NCBI RefSeq assembly: GCF_013450295.1
Contig: NZ_SKBR01000001.1
Location: 314,001-378,000 of the forward strand
Source: Streptomyces sp. AJS327
Lineage (GTDB): Bacteria > Actinomycetota > Actinomycetes > Streptomycetales > Streptomycetaceae
Direction: 5' to 3'
DNA: 64,000 nt
The position numbers and the translations under genes are program-made. A model generated the notes under the pieces. That model was given only the letters and a program-made list of their open reading frames with translations, had not been told where the DNA came from and made no database searches. Below, in pieces: positions 29,330 to 38,565 of this stretch (the stretch's first letter is position 1; every line of letters begins with the position of its first letter).

Positions 29330-29980
29330 TCAGTCCGCGAGGTGCTCGACCTGTTCCCAGACCTCCGGCGGCAGTTCGCCCTCGCGGTGACGTAGGTCCC
29401 ACAGCGGCAGTTCGCCGAGCCGTTCCGTCTCCACCCGGCCCGGGCACGGCCCGTGGCGTCCGGTGAGCGCCCCCGGCGGCAGCGGCACCGTCCCGGGGCG
29501 GTCCACTCGCGACTCCGCGCCGGATTCCGCGGCACTGACCCAGGCGACCCGTACGACCCCGCCGCCCACCGCGAGCACCAGACAGGGCCGCTCCCCGGGC
29601 TCCCGCGCCCGCTCTCCGAGCTCGGCCCGGCCCGTCCCGCGTCCCGTCCCGCGTCCCGTCCCGCGTCCTGTCTCGTGTCCCGTCCCGCGTCCTGTCTCGT
29701 GTCCCGTCTCGCGATCCGTCTCGCGGCCCGTGTCCCGGGCGGAGGGGGACCCGGAACCGTCCGGCGCTTCGGTCGTGCCCCGAGGAGACTCCGGCTCGCG
29801 GGCGGGGGCCCGCGCCCACCACAGCTCACCCGGCCGGGGCAGTGGGTCCGGAGGGCGGGCCCCCGGCGGTGGGCGTCTGCCGCGCGACGGACGGTTGAGC
29901 CGCCCGACCCCGTCCACCAACGCCGCAACCAGGGCCAGCACCACGACCGCGCCCAGCGCCAGCCACCAGGAGGTGTCCAT
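29330..29980 (-). CDS. membrane-anchored PemK/MazF-like protein
   Basis: A 216-residue protein starting at ATG 29980. Residues 3-22 are a membrane anchor (WWLALGAVVVLALVAALVDG). A Pro-rich stretch leads to RPGELWWARAP, the opening strand of PemK/MazF toxins, which resumes as RPCLVLAVGGGVVRVAWVSA and GTVPLPPGALTG. Between the two halves lies a repeated Arg/Glu/Thr/Gly segment (about 86-115) encoded by the tandem repeat at 29625-29735, breaking the fold where toxins have a short loop. No antitoxin gene is adjacent. Such anchored MazF-like proteins are known in Streptomyces next to cysM; whether this one is a nuclease is uncertain. Confidence 0.65.
   Translation of the reverse strand: MDTSWWLALGAVVVLALVAALVDGVGRLNRPSRGRRPPPGARPPDPLPRPGELWWARAPAREPESPRGTTEAPDGSGSPSARDTGRETDRETGHETGRGTGHETGRGTGRGTGRGTGRAELGERAREPGERPCLVLAVGGGVVRVAWVSAAESGAESRVDRPGTVPLPPGALTGRHGPCPGRVETERLGELPLWDLRHREGELPPEVWEQVEHLAD
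29625..29735. repeat. in-frame tandem repeat inside the MazF-like gene
   Basis: About nine to ten copies of a 10-12 bp unit (CCCGTCCCGCGT and variants CCTGTCTCGTGT) run head to tail and encode repeated Thr-Gly-Arg/Glu triplets and quadruplets. Several copies are exact. It is the most conspicuous coding repeat in the window and likely length-variable. Confidence 0.75.
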
Positions 29981-30201
29981 ACCGGCATCCGTCCCTTCCG
30001 GCGCGACCAGCCAGGCGGCCGTGGGGCCCTCGGCCGCACAAGATCCACGGGCTTCCGACGGTACCCCGCGCTGGTGATTCCGCCCACACCACAGCCGGAC
30101 GGAGGAGCCAGCGCGACCCGCGCGGCTTACGCTCGGAAGTCCCGCCGAGAGAGACACCGGGGCCGCCCCGCTCCCGCTGCCGTCAACGGAGGTTCCGCTC
30201 C

Positions 30202-30963
30202 ATGAAGCTCATCGTCGTCGGCTGCTCCGGGTCGTTCCCCTCTCCCGACTCGGCGTGCTCCAGCTACCTCGTCGAGGCCGACGGCTACCGGCTCCTGCTC
30301 GACATGGGCAACGGCGCCCTCGGCGCCCTCCAGCGCCACTGCGGCCTCTACGACCTGGACGCGGTGGCGCTCAGCCACCTCCACGCCGACCACTGCATCG
30401 ACATGTGCGGGTACTTCGTCGCCCGCTACTACCGGCACGACGGCGGCCGTTGCCCGCAGATCCCGGTGTACGGGCCGGAGGGCACCGAGCGGCGGCTGGC
30501 GACCGCCTACGGCGACACCCCCCACGACACCGCCCTGAGCGAGGTGTTCGACTTCCGGACGCTCGCCCCGCGCGACCGCTTCGAGCTGGGCCCGTTCACC
30601 GTGCGCACCGAGCGGGTGGCGCACCCCGTGGAGGCGTACGCCTTCCGGATCGAACACCGTGCCACCGGACGGACGTTGGTCTACTCCGGCGACTCCGGGC
30701 CGAGCCGGGCGCTGGAGACGCTGGCCACCGGCGCCGACCTGTTCCTGTGCGAGGCGTCCTTCACGCACGGCAAGGAGAACATCCCGGACCTGCACCTGAA
30801 CGGCCGGGAAGCGGGCGAACTCGCCGCGCGCGCCGGGGCCGGGCGGCTGGTACTCACCCACGTGCCGCCGTGGACGGACGGGCAGATCAACCTGCGGGAC
30901 GCCAAGACCGTCTTCGACGGCCCGGTCGAACTGGCCCGTCCCGACGCGGTGTACGAGCTGTAG
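30202..30963 (+). CDS. MBL-fold metal-dependent hydrolase
   Basis: A 253-residue metallo-beta-lactamase-fold protein. The metal motif SHLHADHC gives H59, H61, D63 and H64; further ligands are H at AHPVEAYAF and the Asp/His in YSGDSGPS and LVLTHVPPW. Overall it resembles the RNase Z/AtsA-like branch (VGCSGSFPSPDSACSSYLVE at the N-terminus). ATG at 30202 with a GGAGG site. It is divergent from the MazF-like gene and is normally part of the same actinobacterial block with cysM, rph and rdgB. The substrate is unknown. Confidence 0.9.
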   Translation: MKLIVVGCSGSFPSPDSACSSYLVEADGYRLLLDMGNGALGALQRHCGLYDLDAVALSHLHADHCIDMCGYFVARYYRHDGGRCPQIPVYGPEGTERRLATAYGDTPHDTALSEVFDFRTLAPRDRFELGPFTVRTERVAHPVEAYAFRIEHRATGRTLVYSGDSGPSRALETLATGADLFLCEASFTHGKENIPDLHLNGREAGELAARAGAGRLVLTHVPPWTDGQINLRDAKTVFDGPVELARPDAVYEL

Positions 30964-31277
30964 CCCGCCGCCCCACCAGCGCGACCGCCGAGGAACCGCC
31001 GGAGCCCGCGGGGGTCCGCGACGATGCGTCGTGGCCGCCGGGACCCGTGGGATCCGCGGGCCTGCCGCGACTCGCGTATCCACCGGGGCCGCACCGGGAG
31101 GCGCCGGACGCGCCGGGAGCCCGTGGGGCTGAGCCCCCTGCTGGGAACCCGGCCGAGGGCGATCGGCGAGGCGAGTCCCCGAACGGGGGCGGTCCGCCCG
31201 GGGGTCTCGGTGAGACGACCTCGGTGAGACGCCCCCCGCCGCGGGCGGCGCGCCCCGGCGCGCACCCGCCGGTGGGC
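30964..31277. other. gene-less convergent interval
   Basis: A 314-bp space between the MBL hydrolase and the leftward PTS gene. It is GC-rich with a GGCGCGCCCCGGCGCGC-type self-complementary patch near 31248-31263 that could end transcription from both sides. No gene seen. Confidence 0.4.
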
Positions 31278-32558
<1,281 letters not shown>

Positions 32559-33494
32559 CAGCTTCCTCCAGGGGGCCTTCCACGAGCGCGCCTCGGATAC
32601 TGCTCCGCCGAGCGCGTCGCGGTGCGAGGACGTCGGGAACGTCGAGGACGTCGAAGACGACGGGGTGACGGGGTGACGGGACGACGAGATGGTGTGACGG
32701 TGACGGCGGCGTGACGGCGACAGCGGCGCGGTGAGGGCACCGGCGCTGCGCCGTGCCCACGACGTTGGCGCGATGCCGACTGCGGTGCTGTGACGCCGGC
32801 GGCGGTATGGGGGCGGTGGTGGTGCAGTGGCGACGGCGACAGCGTGGCGGCGAGAGCGGTGTCCCGACGCGGTCGGTGCGACGGCCGCGGTGCGGGGACA
32901 GGAGAGCGCGGACGGGGGAGCAGGGGACGGGGGGTGCGACGAGGGGGTATGTGGCCTGCGACGGGACACCCCGCCGTTCCGTACGGGCGAGGCCGCCCGC
33001 TCGCCTGGCCCTGTCCGTGGGACGCCGCCGACGCTGCCGACGATGGGTGGGGCCGGGGCGGGGCGATCGTGCCCGGTGCGCCGGTCGGGTGGCCGGACGG
33101 GGTGGGCTGCCCCGACGGGACGGCGGGGCACGGCCGCTCAGGGCGGACGTCCGCACCTTCGCGACGCCCACGCCCGGCGGCCCGGGCCCGCCCGTGCGTA
33201 CGCCGCTACCGGCGGCTCGCCACGGTCGGTCCGCCACGGAAGCGGGTACGTCTCGGAACGGCTCATACTCGTGGTGTAGACCACCACGCGGTGCTCCGCA
33301 CCTCGGGACGAGACCGGATACCGGGAGCGCGGATGGGCGTGCGCTACCGTGAAAAACGCCCGCCACCGCGTCCGTCCTCCGACCGGGGCCCCGTCCCCAC
33401 CTGGGCGGGAGCGGAGCCGGAAACCCCCAACGACCCGACCCGCCGCGCTCCCCGCGCGTCGCGACGACCCGGGCCGAGAGACCAGGAGAAGCAG
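32559..33494. other. long divergent promoter region, no gene
   Basis: A 936-bp interval between the divergent PTS IIC and IIB genes. From 32650 to 32720 it is built of GTGACGG-like repeats; the rest is low-complexity. The only clear element is the dre-like site at 33271-33284. Open frames run through it on both strands but encode Arg/Pro/Gly-rich products without motifs. Confidence 0.5.
33271..33284. promoter_or_regulatory. DasR-responsive element (dre-like site)
   Basis: The core TGGTGTAGACCA (33272-33283) differs by one base from the TGGTCTAGACCA core of known dre sites bound by the GntR regulator DasR, and is flanked to give GTGGT-GTAG-ACCAC symmetry. It lies about 210 bp before the PTS IIB gene, inside the IIC/IIB divergent interval. 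DasR represses GlcNAc PTS genes and releases them with glucosamine-6-phosphate. Match is visual. Confidence 0.7.
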
Positions 33495-33728
33495 ATGGCC
33501 AGCAAGGCTGAGAAGATCGTCGCCGGGCTCGGTGGACTGGAGAACATCCTTGAGGTCGAGGGCTGCATCACCCGGCTACGGACCGAGGTCGACAACCCGG
33601 GACTGGTGGACGAGGCAGCGCTGAAGGCCGCCGGGGCGCACGGCGTCGTCAAGATGGGTTCCGCCGTGCAGGTCGTCATCGGAACCGACGCCGATCCGAT
33701 CGCCGGAGAGATCGCCGACCTTCTCTGA
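33495..33728 (+). CDS. nagF: PTS system GlcNAc/glucose-type IIB component
   Basis: A 77-residue EIIB domain standing alone. The phosphorylated cysteine is C24 in EVEGCITRLRTEV, and the second half (GVVKMGSAVQVVIGTDADPIAGEIADLL) is typical. ATG at 33495 follows an AGGAGAAG site; the reading frame extends far upstream but without domain similarity. It should pass phosphate from a IIA protein encoded elsewhere to the divergently encoded IIC permease. The dre-like site upstream suggests DasR control. Confidence 0.92.
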   Translation: MASKAEKIVAGLGGLENILEVEGCITRLRTEVDNPGLVDEAALKAAGAHGVVKMGSAVQVVIGTDADPIAGEIADLL

Positions 33729-34017
33729 GAGCACCGATCTCGTCGGAGTGCGACGCACTCATGCGAGAGCGCCGCACTCCTCTGGGGGCGCTGCTCTCCT
33801 ACCGGTGCGGCGACCTCCCGTAAGAGCGCCGCTCACCGGAAACCATCCCCCATCCCCAGCCGCCAGCTCCGCGCTCCCCGTGCCAGCTCCCAGTTTCCGG
33901 GCTCCCCGTTCAGCGCCCCAGCCGTGGCCTCCGGTCTCGGCTCCGGTGCCGGGCCGGTGCCGGGGCCCGGGGCTTCGTCCGTGCTGAGTGCCCGTCTGGC
34001 CCGGCTAGGCTCGTGCC

Positions 34018-34743
34018 ATGTCACGTATCGACGGTCGGACGGCCGACCAGCTGCGCCCCATCGGCATTGAACGGGACTGGAGCAAGCACGCCGAAGGCTC
34101 GGTGCTGGTGTCCTTCGGGGACACCAGGGTGCTGTGCACCGCGAGCCTGACCGAGGGCGTCCCACGGTGGCGGAAGGGCAGTGGGGAGGGCTGGGTCACC
34201 GCCGAGTACGCGATGCTGCCCCGGTCGACCAACACCCGGGGCGACCGCGAGTCCGTCCGCGGCAAGATCGGCGGGCGCACGCACGAGATCTCCCGGCTGA
34301 TCGGGCGTTCGCTCCGCGCGGTGGTGGACTTCAAGGCGCTCGGCGAGAACACCGTGGTGCTCGACTGCGACGTCCTCCAGGCCGACGGCGGTACCCGGAC
34401 GGCGGCGATCACCGGCGCCTACGTCGCACTGGCCGACGCGGTGGCCTGGGCCCAGCGGAAGAAGCTCGTCAAGGCCAAGTTCCAGCCGCTCACCGGAACC
34501 GTCTCGGCGGTCAGTGTCGGCATCGTGGACGGGGAGCCGCTGCTCGACCTGCGTTACGAGGAGGACGTGCGGGCCGACACGGACATGAACGTGGTCTGCA
34601 CGGGCGACGGCAGGTTCGTCGAGGTCCAGGGGACGGCGGAGGCCGAGCCCTTCTCCCGCTCCGAACTCGACACCCTGCTCGATCTGGCGGCCACCGGGTG
34701 CGCCCAACTCGACGCTGCCCAGCGCGAGGCGCTCGGGCGATAA
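34018..34743 (+). CDS. rph: ribonuclease PH
   Basis: A phosphate-dependent 3'-5' exoribonuclease that trims tRNA 3' ends. The 241-residue sequence is canonical: [43 protein letters not shown], the phosphate-binding [12 protein letters not shown] and [20 protein letters not shown] at 34018 starts the conserved N-terminus. It lies 290 bp after the PTS IIB gene and precedes a lipoprotein gene and rdgB, a standard actinobacterial rph-rdgB neighbourhood. Confidence 0.96.
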   Translation: MSRIDGRTADQLRPIGIERDWSKHAEGSVLVSFGDTRVLCTASLTEGVPRWRKGSGEGWVTAEYAMLPRSTNTRGDRESVRGKIGGRTHEISRLIGRSLRAVVDFKALGENTVVLDCDVLQADGGTRTAAITGAYVALADAVAWAQRKKLVKAKFQPLTGTVSAVSVGIVDGEPLLDLRYEEDVRADTDMNVVCTGDGRFVEVQGTAEAEPFSRSELDTLLDLAATGCAQLDAAQREALGR

Positions 34744-34870
34744 TGCGTTTCCGGTGAGCGTGGCCGAGGTCATCGCGGACAGCGGCAACTCCGGACGCGT
34801 CTCACTCGTCTGTACAGATGCGGGCCGCGTGGGTCGAACCACGCGGCCCGTCCATATCGAGAGGGGTGCT

Positions 34871-35248
34871 GTGCGCCGTTCGAAGATAGTCGGCGTGGTA
34901 CTGACCGCGTCCGCCATACCCCTGGTGCTCGCCTGTAGCGCCGTGGAGAAGGCGCTGGACTGCGGAAAGACCGCCCTGGTGGTGGCCGAGGCGGCCGATG
35001 ACCTCCAGCGGGCGGTGTCCGACGCCACCGAGGACCCGACCGAGGCGCGGGAGTCGCTGGACCGTATCGACCGCAACCTGGAGAAGATCTCCGACGAGAC
35101 GGACGACGCGGACGTCGGGAAGGCGGTGGAGAGCCTGGAGTCCGCCGTGCAGAGCGTCCGGCAGGACCTGAAGCAGGGCGACACCCCGAAGGCGGGACCG
35201 GTCGGCGACGCGGCCGACGATCTCACCGCCGTCTGCAAACCGGGCTGA
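34871..35248 (+). CDS. small helical lipoprotein
   Basis: A 125-residue predicted lipoprotein. GTG at 34871 gives a clean type II signal: RRSK charges, a hydrophobic stretch VGVVLTASAIPLVLA and lipobox LVLAC with the acylated Cys. The mature part is highly charged and helical, with heptad-like spacing (DDLQRAVSDATEDPTEARESLDRIDRNLEKISDET), possibly coiled coil, and has a second Cys pair (DCG, VCKPG). A frame upstream to 34754 is open but removes the signal. It sits between rph and rdgB. Function unknown. Confidence 0.8.
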   Translation: MRRSKIVGVVLTASAIPLVLACSAVEKALDCGKTALVVAEAADDLQRAVSDATEDPTEARESLDRIDRNLEKISDETDDADVGKAVESLESAVQSVRQDLKQGDTPKAGPVGDAADDLTAVCKPG

Positions 35249-35607
35249 TCGGGCTGACTCGGCTGATCGGGCTCGACCGGGCTGATCGGGCTTGACCGGG
35301 TTGACCAGCCGACCGGCTGACGTCGCCCCGACTGCTCCTTCGCGGCCGCCGTGTCCGGGCCGTCATCCGGGGCCGTCACCTCCCGGCCGCCGCCTCCACC
35401 CGGGGAGCGGCGGCCACCTCTCCGTGCCCGACCCTGGCGTACGCGGGCTCCCACGCACGAGGTCGGGCAGGCTCGGCCGTTCTGCCCAAGTTCCCTGGCG
35501 GGCGGCCGCGTTCCTCTCCCCTTCCCGTGACCCGGGACCGCCTCCGGCCGGGACGGGGACGGGACGGGGCGGTGAGCCGCCGGTACGTGCGGCGGGATAA
35601 TCGCCGT
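35249..35607. repeat. degenerate GGGCTGATC repeats and gene-less interval before rdgB
   Basis: From 35241 to about 35320 the unit GGGCTGATC/GGGCTTGACC recurs some seven times, starting at the lipoprotein stop codon. The rest of this 359-bp interval is Pro/Arg-codon-like low-complexity DNA. A possible rdgB promoter lies near 35595 (GGATAATCG). No gene seen. Confidence 0.5.
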
Positions 35608-36216
35608 ATGAGTACCGCACGCCTGATCCTCGCCACCCGCAACGCCCACAAGGTCACCGAGCTGCGGGCGATCCTCGCCGACGCCGGGCTCGACTTCGAG
35701 CTGGTGGGCGCGGACGCCTACCCGGAGATCCCGGACGTCCGGGAGACCGGCGTCACCTTCGCGGAGAACGCCCTGCTGAAGGCGCACACCCTGGCCAGTG
35801 CCACGGGACTGCCCGCCGTGGCCGATGACTCCGGCCTCAGCGTCGACGTGCTCGGCGGCGCCCCCGGCATCTTCTCCGCCCGCTGGGCGGGGACGCACGG
35901 CGATGACCGGGCCAACCTCGAACTGCTCCTCGCCCAGCTGGGCGACATCGAAGAGCCGCACCGGGGCGCGCACTTCGCCTGTGCCGCCGCGCTCGCCCTG
36001 CCGGACGGCACCGAGCGGGTGGTGGAGGGGCGGCTGACGGGCACGCTCCGGCACGCCCCGGCGGGCAGCGGCGGATTCGGATACGACCCGATCCTCCAGC
36101 CGCTCGGGGAGACCCGTACGTGCGCCGAGATGCCGGCCGAGGAGAAGAACGCGATCAGTCACCGTGGCGAGGCGTTCCGGGCGCTGGCCCCCGTCATCAA
36201 GGAACTGCTCAACTGA
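35608..36216 (+). CDS. rdgB: RdgB/HAM1 non-canonical purine NTP pyrophosphatase
   Basis: Hydrolyses ITP, dITP and XTP to monophosphates, keeping deaminated purines out of nucleic acids. The 202-residue sequence has the family landmarks LILATRNAHKVTELRAIL, the catalytic VADDSGLSVDVLGGAPGIFSARWAG region (D-D-S), GFGYDPIL and SHRGEAFRAL near the end. ATG at 35608 is at the conserved start; an in-frame GTG at 35527 is not. Follows rph and the lipoprotein gene. Confidence 0.95.
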   Translation: MSTARLILATRNAHKVTELRAILADAGLDFELVGADAYPEIPDVRETGVTFAENALLKAHTLASATGLPAVADDSGLSVDVLGGAPGIFSARWAGTHGDDRANLELLLAQLGDIEEPHRGAHFACAAALALPDGTERVVEGRLTGTLRHAPAGSGGFGYDPILQPLGETRTCAEMPAEEKNAISHRGEAFRALAPVIKELLN

Positions 36217-36230
36217 CCCCGGAGTACCCG

Positions 36231-36266
36231 GAGTACTGGAAGTACTGGAAGTACTGGAAGTACTGG
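36231..36266. repeat. four tandem copies of a 9-bp unit after rdgB
   Basis: AAGTACTGG (first copy GAGTACTGG) is repeated at 36231, 36240, 36249 and 36258, starting 14 bp after the rdgB stop. It would encode a Tyr-Trp-Lys triplet run but no gene context supports translation. The remaining gene-less interval to 36654 (438 bp in all) contains more GGGTTGGGG-type short repeats and no supported gene. Confidence 0.75.
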
Positions 36267-36654
36267 GAGTCCCGTGGCACCGGAAGTACCGGGGGAGTAC
36301 CCGGAGTTGGAATCCCTGAGTTCCAGGGCCGGCGAGTTCGGTGTCCGGAGAGTTGCGGGAGCCGGTGAGTCGGGGTCCGGTGGGTTGGGGGTCCGGTGGG
36401 TTGGGGAACCCTGCCGTTCCTGGTCGCGGGTCTCCGGTCCGTGGCGTTGGCTCCCCGTATCCGTCTGCGTCTCCATCACCCCACCCGTGACCCCGACTTC
36501 ACCATCGCGGGCCCGGCCGCGACTCCGCTCGTCGCCGTGTCCCGTCCGTGAGCCTGGCTCGTCGTCGTGAACCCGGTTCGTGAACTCGGGTTCACCGGCT
36601 TGGTGTTGCGGGACGGGGGGCTTCGAGTCGGGGTAACGGTCGGTGCGACGGGTG

Positions 36655-37266
36655 TCATGTGGTGGGGGGTTGGCCGGGGTGTGCGGTGGCGCCGAGTACC
36701 CGCAGGACCGAGACGCGCAGGGCGGCGGCCGCCGCGTCGTGGGTCATCCGCCCGGAGGCGGCTTCCTCGCCCGCCGCGTGCCCCAGCGCCACCACGGTCG
36801 CCGCGAGCCAGGACGGGGTCTGCGAGGCGTCGAACTCCCCGGCGTGCTGGCCGCGTTCGATCAGCCGGACCAGCCGGTCGGTGACGGGTTCGTGGCGGCT
36901 CCGGTCGATCTCGCGGGCGGCGGGCAGCGTGGCGGCCTGGTGGATGACCGGGTGCCGTTCGCTCAGCCGCCAGCTGGTGTCCAGCAGCCGTAGCAGGGCG
37001 TCGGGGGCCGGGCCGCTGTCGAGTGCGGCCGCGTCCATCGCGGTGACCGCCTCCTCGGTCAGCCGGTCCATGACGGCGATCAGCAGCTCCTCGCGGGAGC
37101 GGTAGTGGGCGTAGACGGTCTGGCGGGTGACGTTCGCCGTGCGCGCGACGGCGGCCATCCCCGCGTCGGGCTGCTCGGCGAACAGCCGGATCGCCGCGTC
37201 GAGTACGGCGGTTCTGCTGCGTTCGGCGTCGGCCCGGCGGCGGCGCTCGGGTACCTCGGACGACAT
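36655..37266 (-). CDS. TetR-family transcriptional regulator
   Basis: A 203-residue TetR protein. HTH at about residues 18-62: AVLDAAIRLFAEQ, GMAAVARTANVTRQTVYAHYRSREELL; the C-terminal ligand domain is helical. ATG at 37266 has an AAGGG site upstream; a TTG at 37287 would add seven residues. It diverges from the NTF2-like/CopZ-like pair, and a compact promoter (TTGTCA...TACCTT) lies between, so it may regulate that pair. The ligand is unknown. Confidence 0.88.
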   Translation of the reverse strand: MSSEVPERRRRADAERSRTAVLDAAIRLFAEQPDAGMAAVARTANVTRQTVYAHYRSREELLIAVMDRLTEEAVTAMDAAALDSGPAPDALLRLLDTSWRLSERHPVIHQAATLPAAREIDRSRHEPVTDRLVRLIERGQHAGEFDASQTPSWLAATVVALGHAAGEEAASGRMTHDAAAAALRVSVLRVLGATAHPGQPPTT

Positions 37267-37280
37267 CAGTTCATACACCC

Positions 37281-37309
37281 TTGTCAATTTTCTTGGTGCT
37301 GCATACCTT
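37281..37309 (+). promoter_or_regulatory. sigma70-type promoter for the NTF2-like gene
   Basis: TTGTCA (37281-37286) and TACCTT (37304-37309) are separated by 17 bp in the only AT-rich stretch of the TetR/NTF2 interval, facing the NTF2-like gene whose GTG is 57 bp further. TGTCAAT recurs at 37318, which could be part of a TetR operator. Prediction by eye. Confidence 0.45.
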
Positions 37310-37365
37310 ACAGAGGTGTCAATGATCGTAGCGGGGTACGGCCCCGCCGGATCGACGGGAGCCCC

Positions 37366-37941
37366 GTGAGATCCCTCGCGTCACTACCCCCCGACCGTTT
37401 CGTCGCCGCGTTCTTCGCCTCCTTCACCGAGGAGGTGGTCCACGGCGACCAGCCGCCCGAGGAGGCGATGCGCCGCTACTACACCCCGGACATCATCCAG
37501 TTGTCCGACGGTGTCCCGCTCGACTGGGAGCGCCTGGTCGCGCACGTCCGTCCGGTCCGCAGAAACCTCGTCGAGGCCCGGTACGAGGTGCACGAGGCCA
37601 TGGCGGACGGCCAGCGGATCGCCGCCCGCCTCACCATCCACGCCCGGATGCGCAAACGGGACGTGGCCACGCAGGTGCACCTGTTCGCCGAGTTCACCCC
37701 CGAGGGGCTGATGCGTCGCTCCGTACAGCTGACCAGGGCCCTCCCCGACGAACCCCCGGCGGAGGAGGACCAGTTGGAGAGCCACGACCGCGCCGCCTCG
37801 TACGCGGACAACCCGCCGTACGCGGACAACCCGAGGGGCGCGGACGAAGCGCTGGAGGCGGGCGACCCGACGGGCGCGGGCGAACGGGGTGACACGGGCG
37901 ACGAGGGGAGCCAGAGGTGTCGGACGGAGGGATCGCGGTGA
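37366..37941 (+). CDS. NTF2-like / SnoaL-type protein with acidic tail
   Basis: A 191-residue protein whose first 130 residues have the look of a nuclear-transport-factor-2-like fold: helix RFVAAFFASFTEEVVHG, MRRYYTPDIIQLSDGVPLDWERLVAHV, ARYEVHEAMADGQRIAARLTIHARM, HLFAEFTPEGLMRRSVQ. The last 60 residues are acidic and repetitive (YADNPPYADNP, then Glu/Asp/Gly). GTG at 37366 is used; the frame is open upstream into the TetR gene. Its stop overlaps the start of the HMA-domain gene by four bases (GTGA). Ligand or reaction unknown. Confidence 0.75.
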   Translation: MRSLASLPPDRFVAAFFASFTEEVVHGDQPPEEAMRRYYTPDIIQLSDGVPLDWERLVAHVRPVRRNLVEARYEVHEAMADGQRIAARLTIHARMRKRDVATQVHLFAEFTPEGLMRRSVQLTRALPDEPPAEEDQLESHDRAASYADNPPYADNPRGADEALEAGDPTGAGERGDTGDEGSQRCRTEGSR

Positions 37942-38147
37942 TCACGTCCCGCTATGCCGTCGACGGGATGGCCTGCGCGCACTGCGTGGGGTTCCTGACC
38001 GACGAGATCGAGCGGATCAACGGCGTCCGCGACGTCACGGTGGACGTGCGGGGCGGAACCGTCATCGTCACCAGCGAACGCCAACTCGACCCGGACGAGG
38101 TGCGTGACGCGGTCGAGGACGCCGGGTACGAGGTCAGCCGGAACTGA
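37938..38147 (+). CDS. heavy-metal-associated (HMA) copper-binding protein, CopZ-like
   Basis: A 69-residue ferredoxin-like metal chaperone. The metal-binding motif GMACAHC (CxxC), then DEIERINGVRDVTVDV and DEVRDAVEDAGYEV are complete. GTG at 37938 is chosen because GGAGG lies 7 bp upstream and it overlaps the previous stop as GTGA; GTG at 37917 would add seven residues. No P-type ATPase or copper repressor is adjacent, unlike most copZ genes, so partner proteins must be elsewhere. Confidence 0.88.
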   Translation: MITSRYAVDGMACAHCVGFLTDEIERINGVRDVTVDVRGGTVIVTSERQLDPDEVRDAVEDAGYEVSRN

Positions 38148-38205
38148 CCGGCACCCGGGGGCTGCCGGAGGAGGGGAGCCCCCGGGCCGACAGGGGATTC
38201 GCGGT

Positions 38206-38286
38206 GCGCGAGGGGGGACTCGAACCCCCACGTCCGAAGACACCGGCACCTAAAGCCGTCCCGTCTACCAATTCCGGCACTCGCGC
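38206..38286 (-). tRNA. tRNA-Leu (anticodon TAG)
   Basis: Read on the minus strand: 7-bp acceptor stem GCGCGAG/CTCGCGC, D-arm stem CCG/CGG with the GG of the D loop, anticodon loop TTTAGGT (anticodon TAG, reading CUA), a class II variable arm of 13 nt (TGTCTTCGGACGT) and the T arm GGGGG-TTCGAGT-CCCCC. The total is 81 nt without encoded CCA. The top pair of the anticodon stem is an A-G mismatch. The long variable arm and loop sequence fit leucine. Confidence 0.92.
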
Positions 38287-38565
38287 GTTCCGGCATCGTA
38301 CTGCGGCCCCCGCCGTGCGGCGAAGCCCGGCCCGGACCGGTGCGAGCGTCCGCCCGCTCCGGTTCCCTCCCGGCACCGTTCCCGGGTTCCTCCCGGTGCG
38401 GTTCACGGTTCCGTCCCCCGGGGTCGCTCTGCTCCGGGTTCGGACACGGACCCGAGCCGCTCCCGTCCCACCGCCCCAGACCCGCTGTCCCGCCCCAGAC
38501 CCGTCCCAGACCCGCCCCGTTCCGTCTCGTCCCGGCTGTTCCGGTGCGGATCGGTCCTGCCGGGT

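Noticed and set aside
29037..29822. Alternative 261-residue minus-strand frame over the MazF-like region
   Set aside because: Arg/Gly/Thr-rich product of the repeats with no fold; the anchored frame has a membrane helix and conserved strands.
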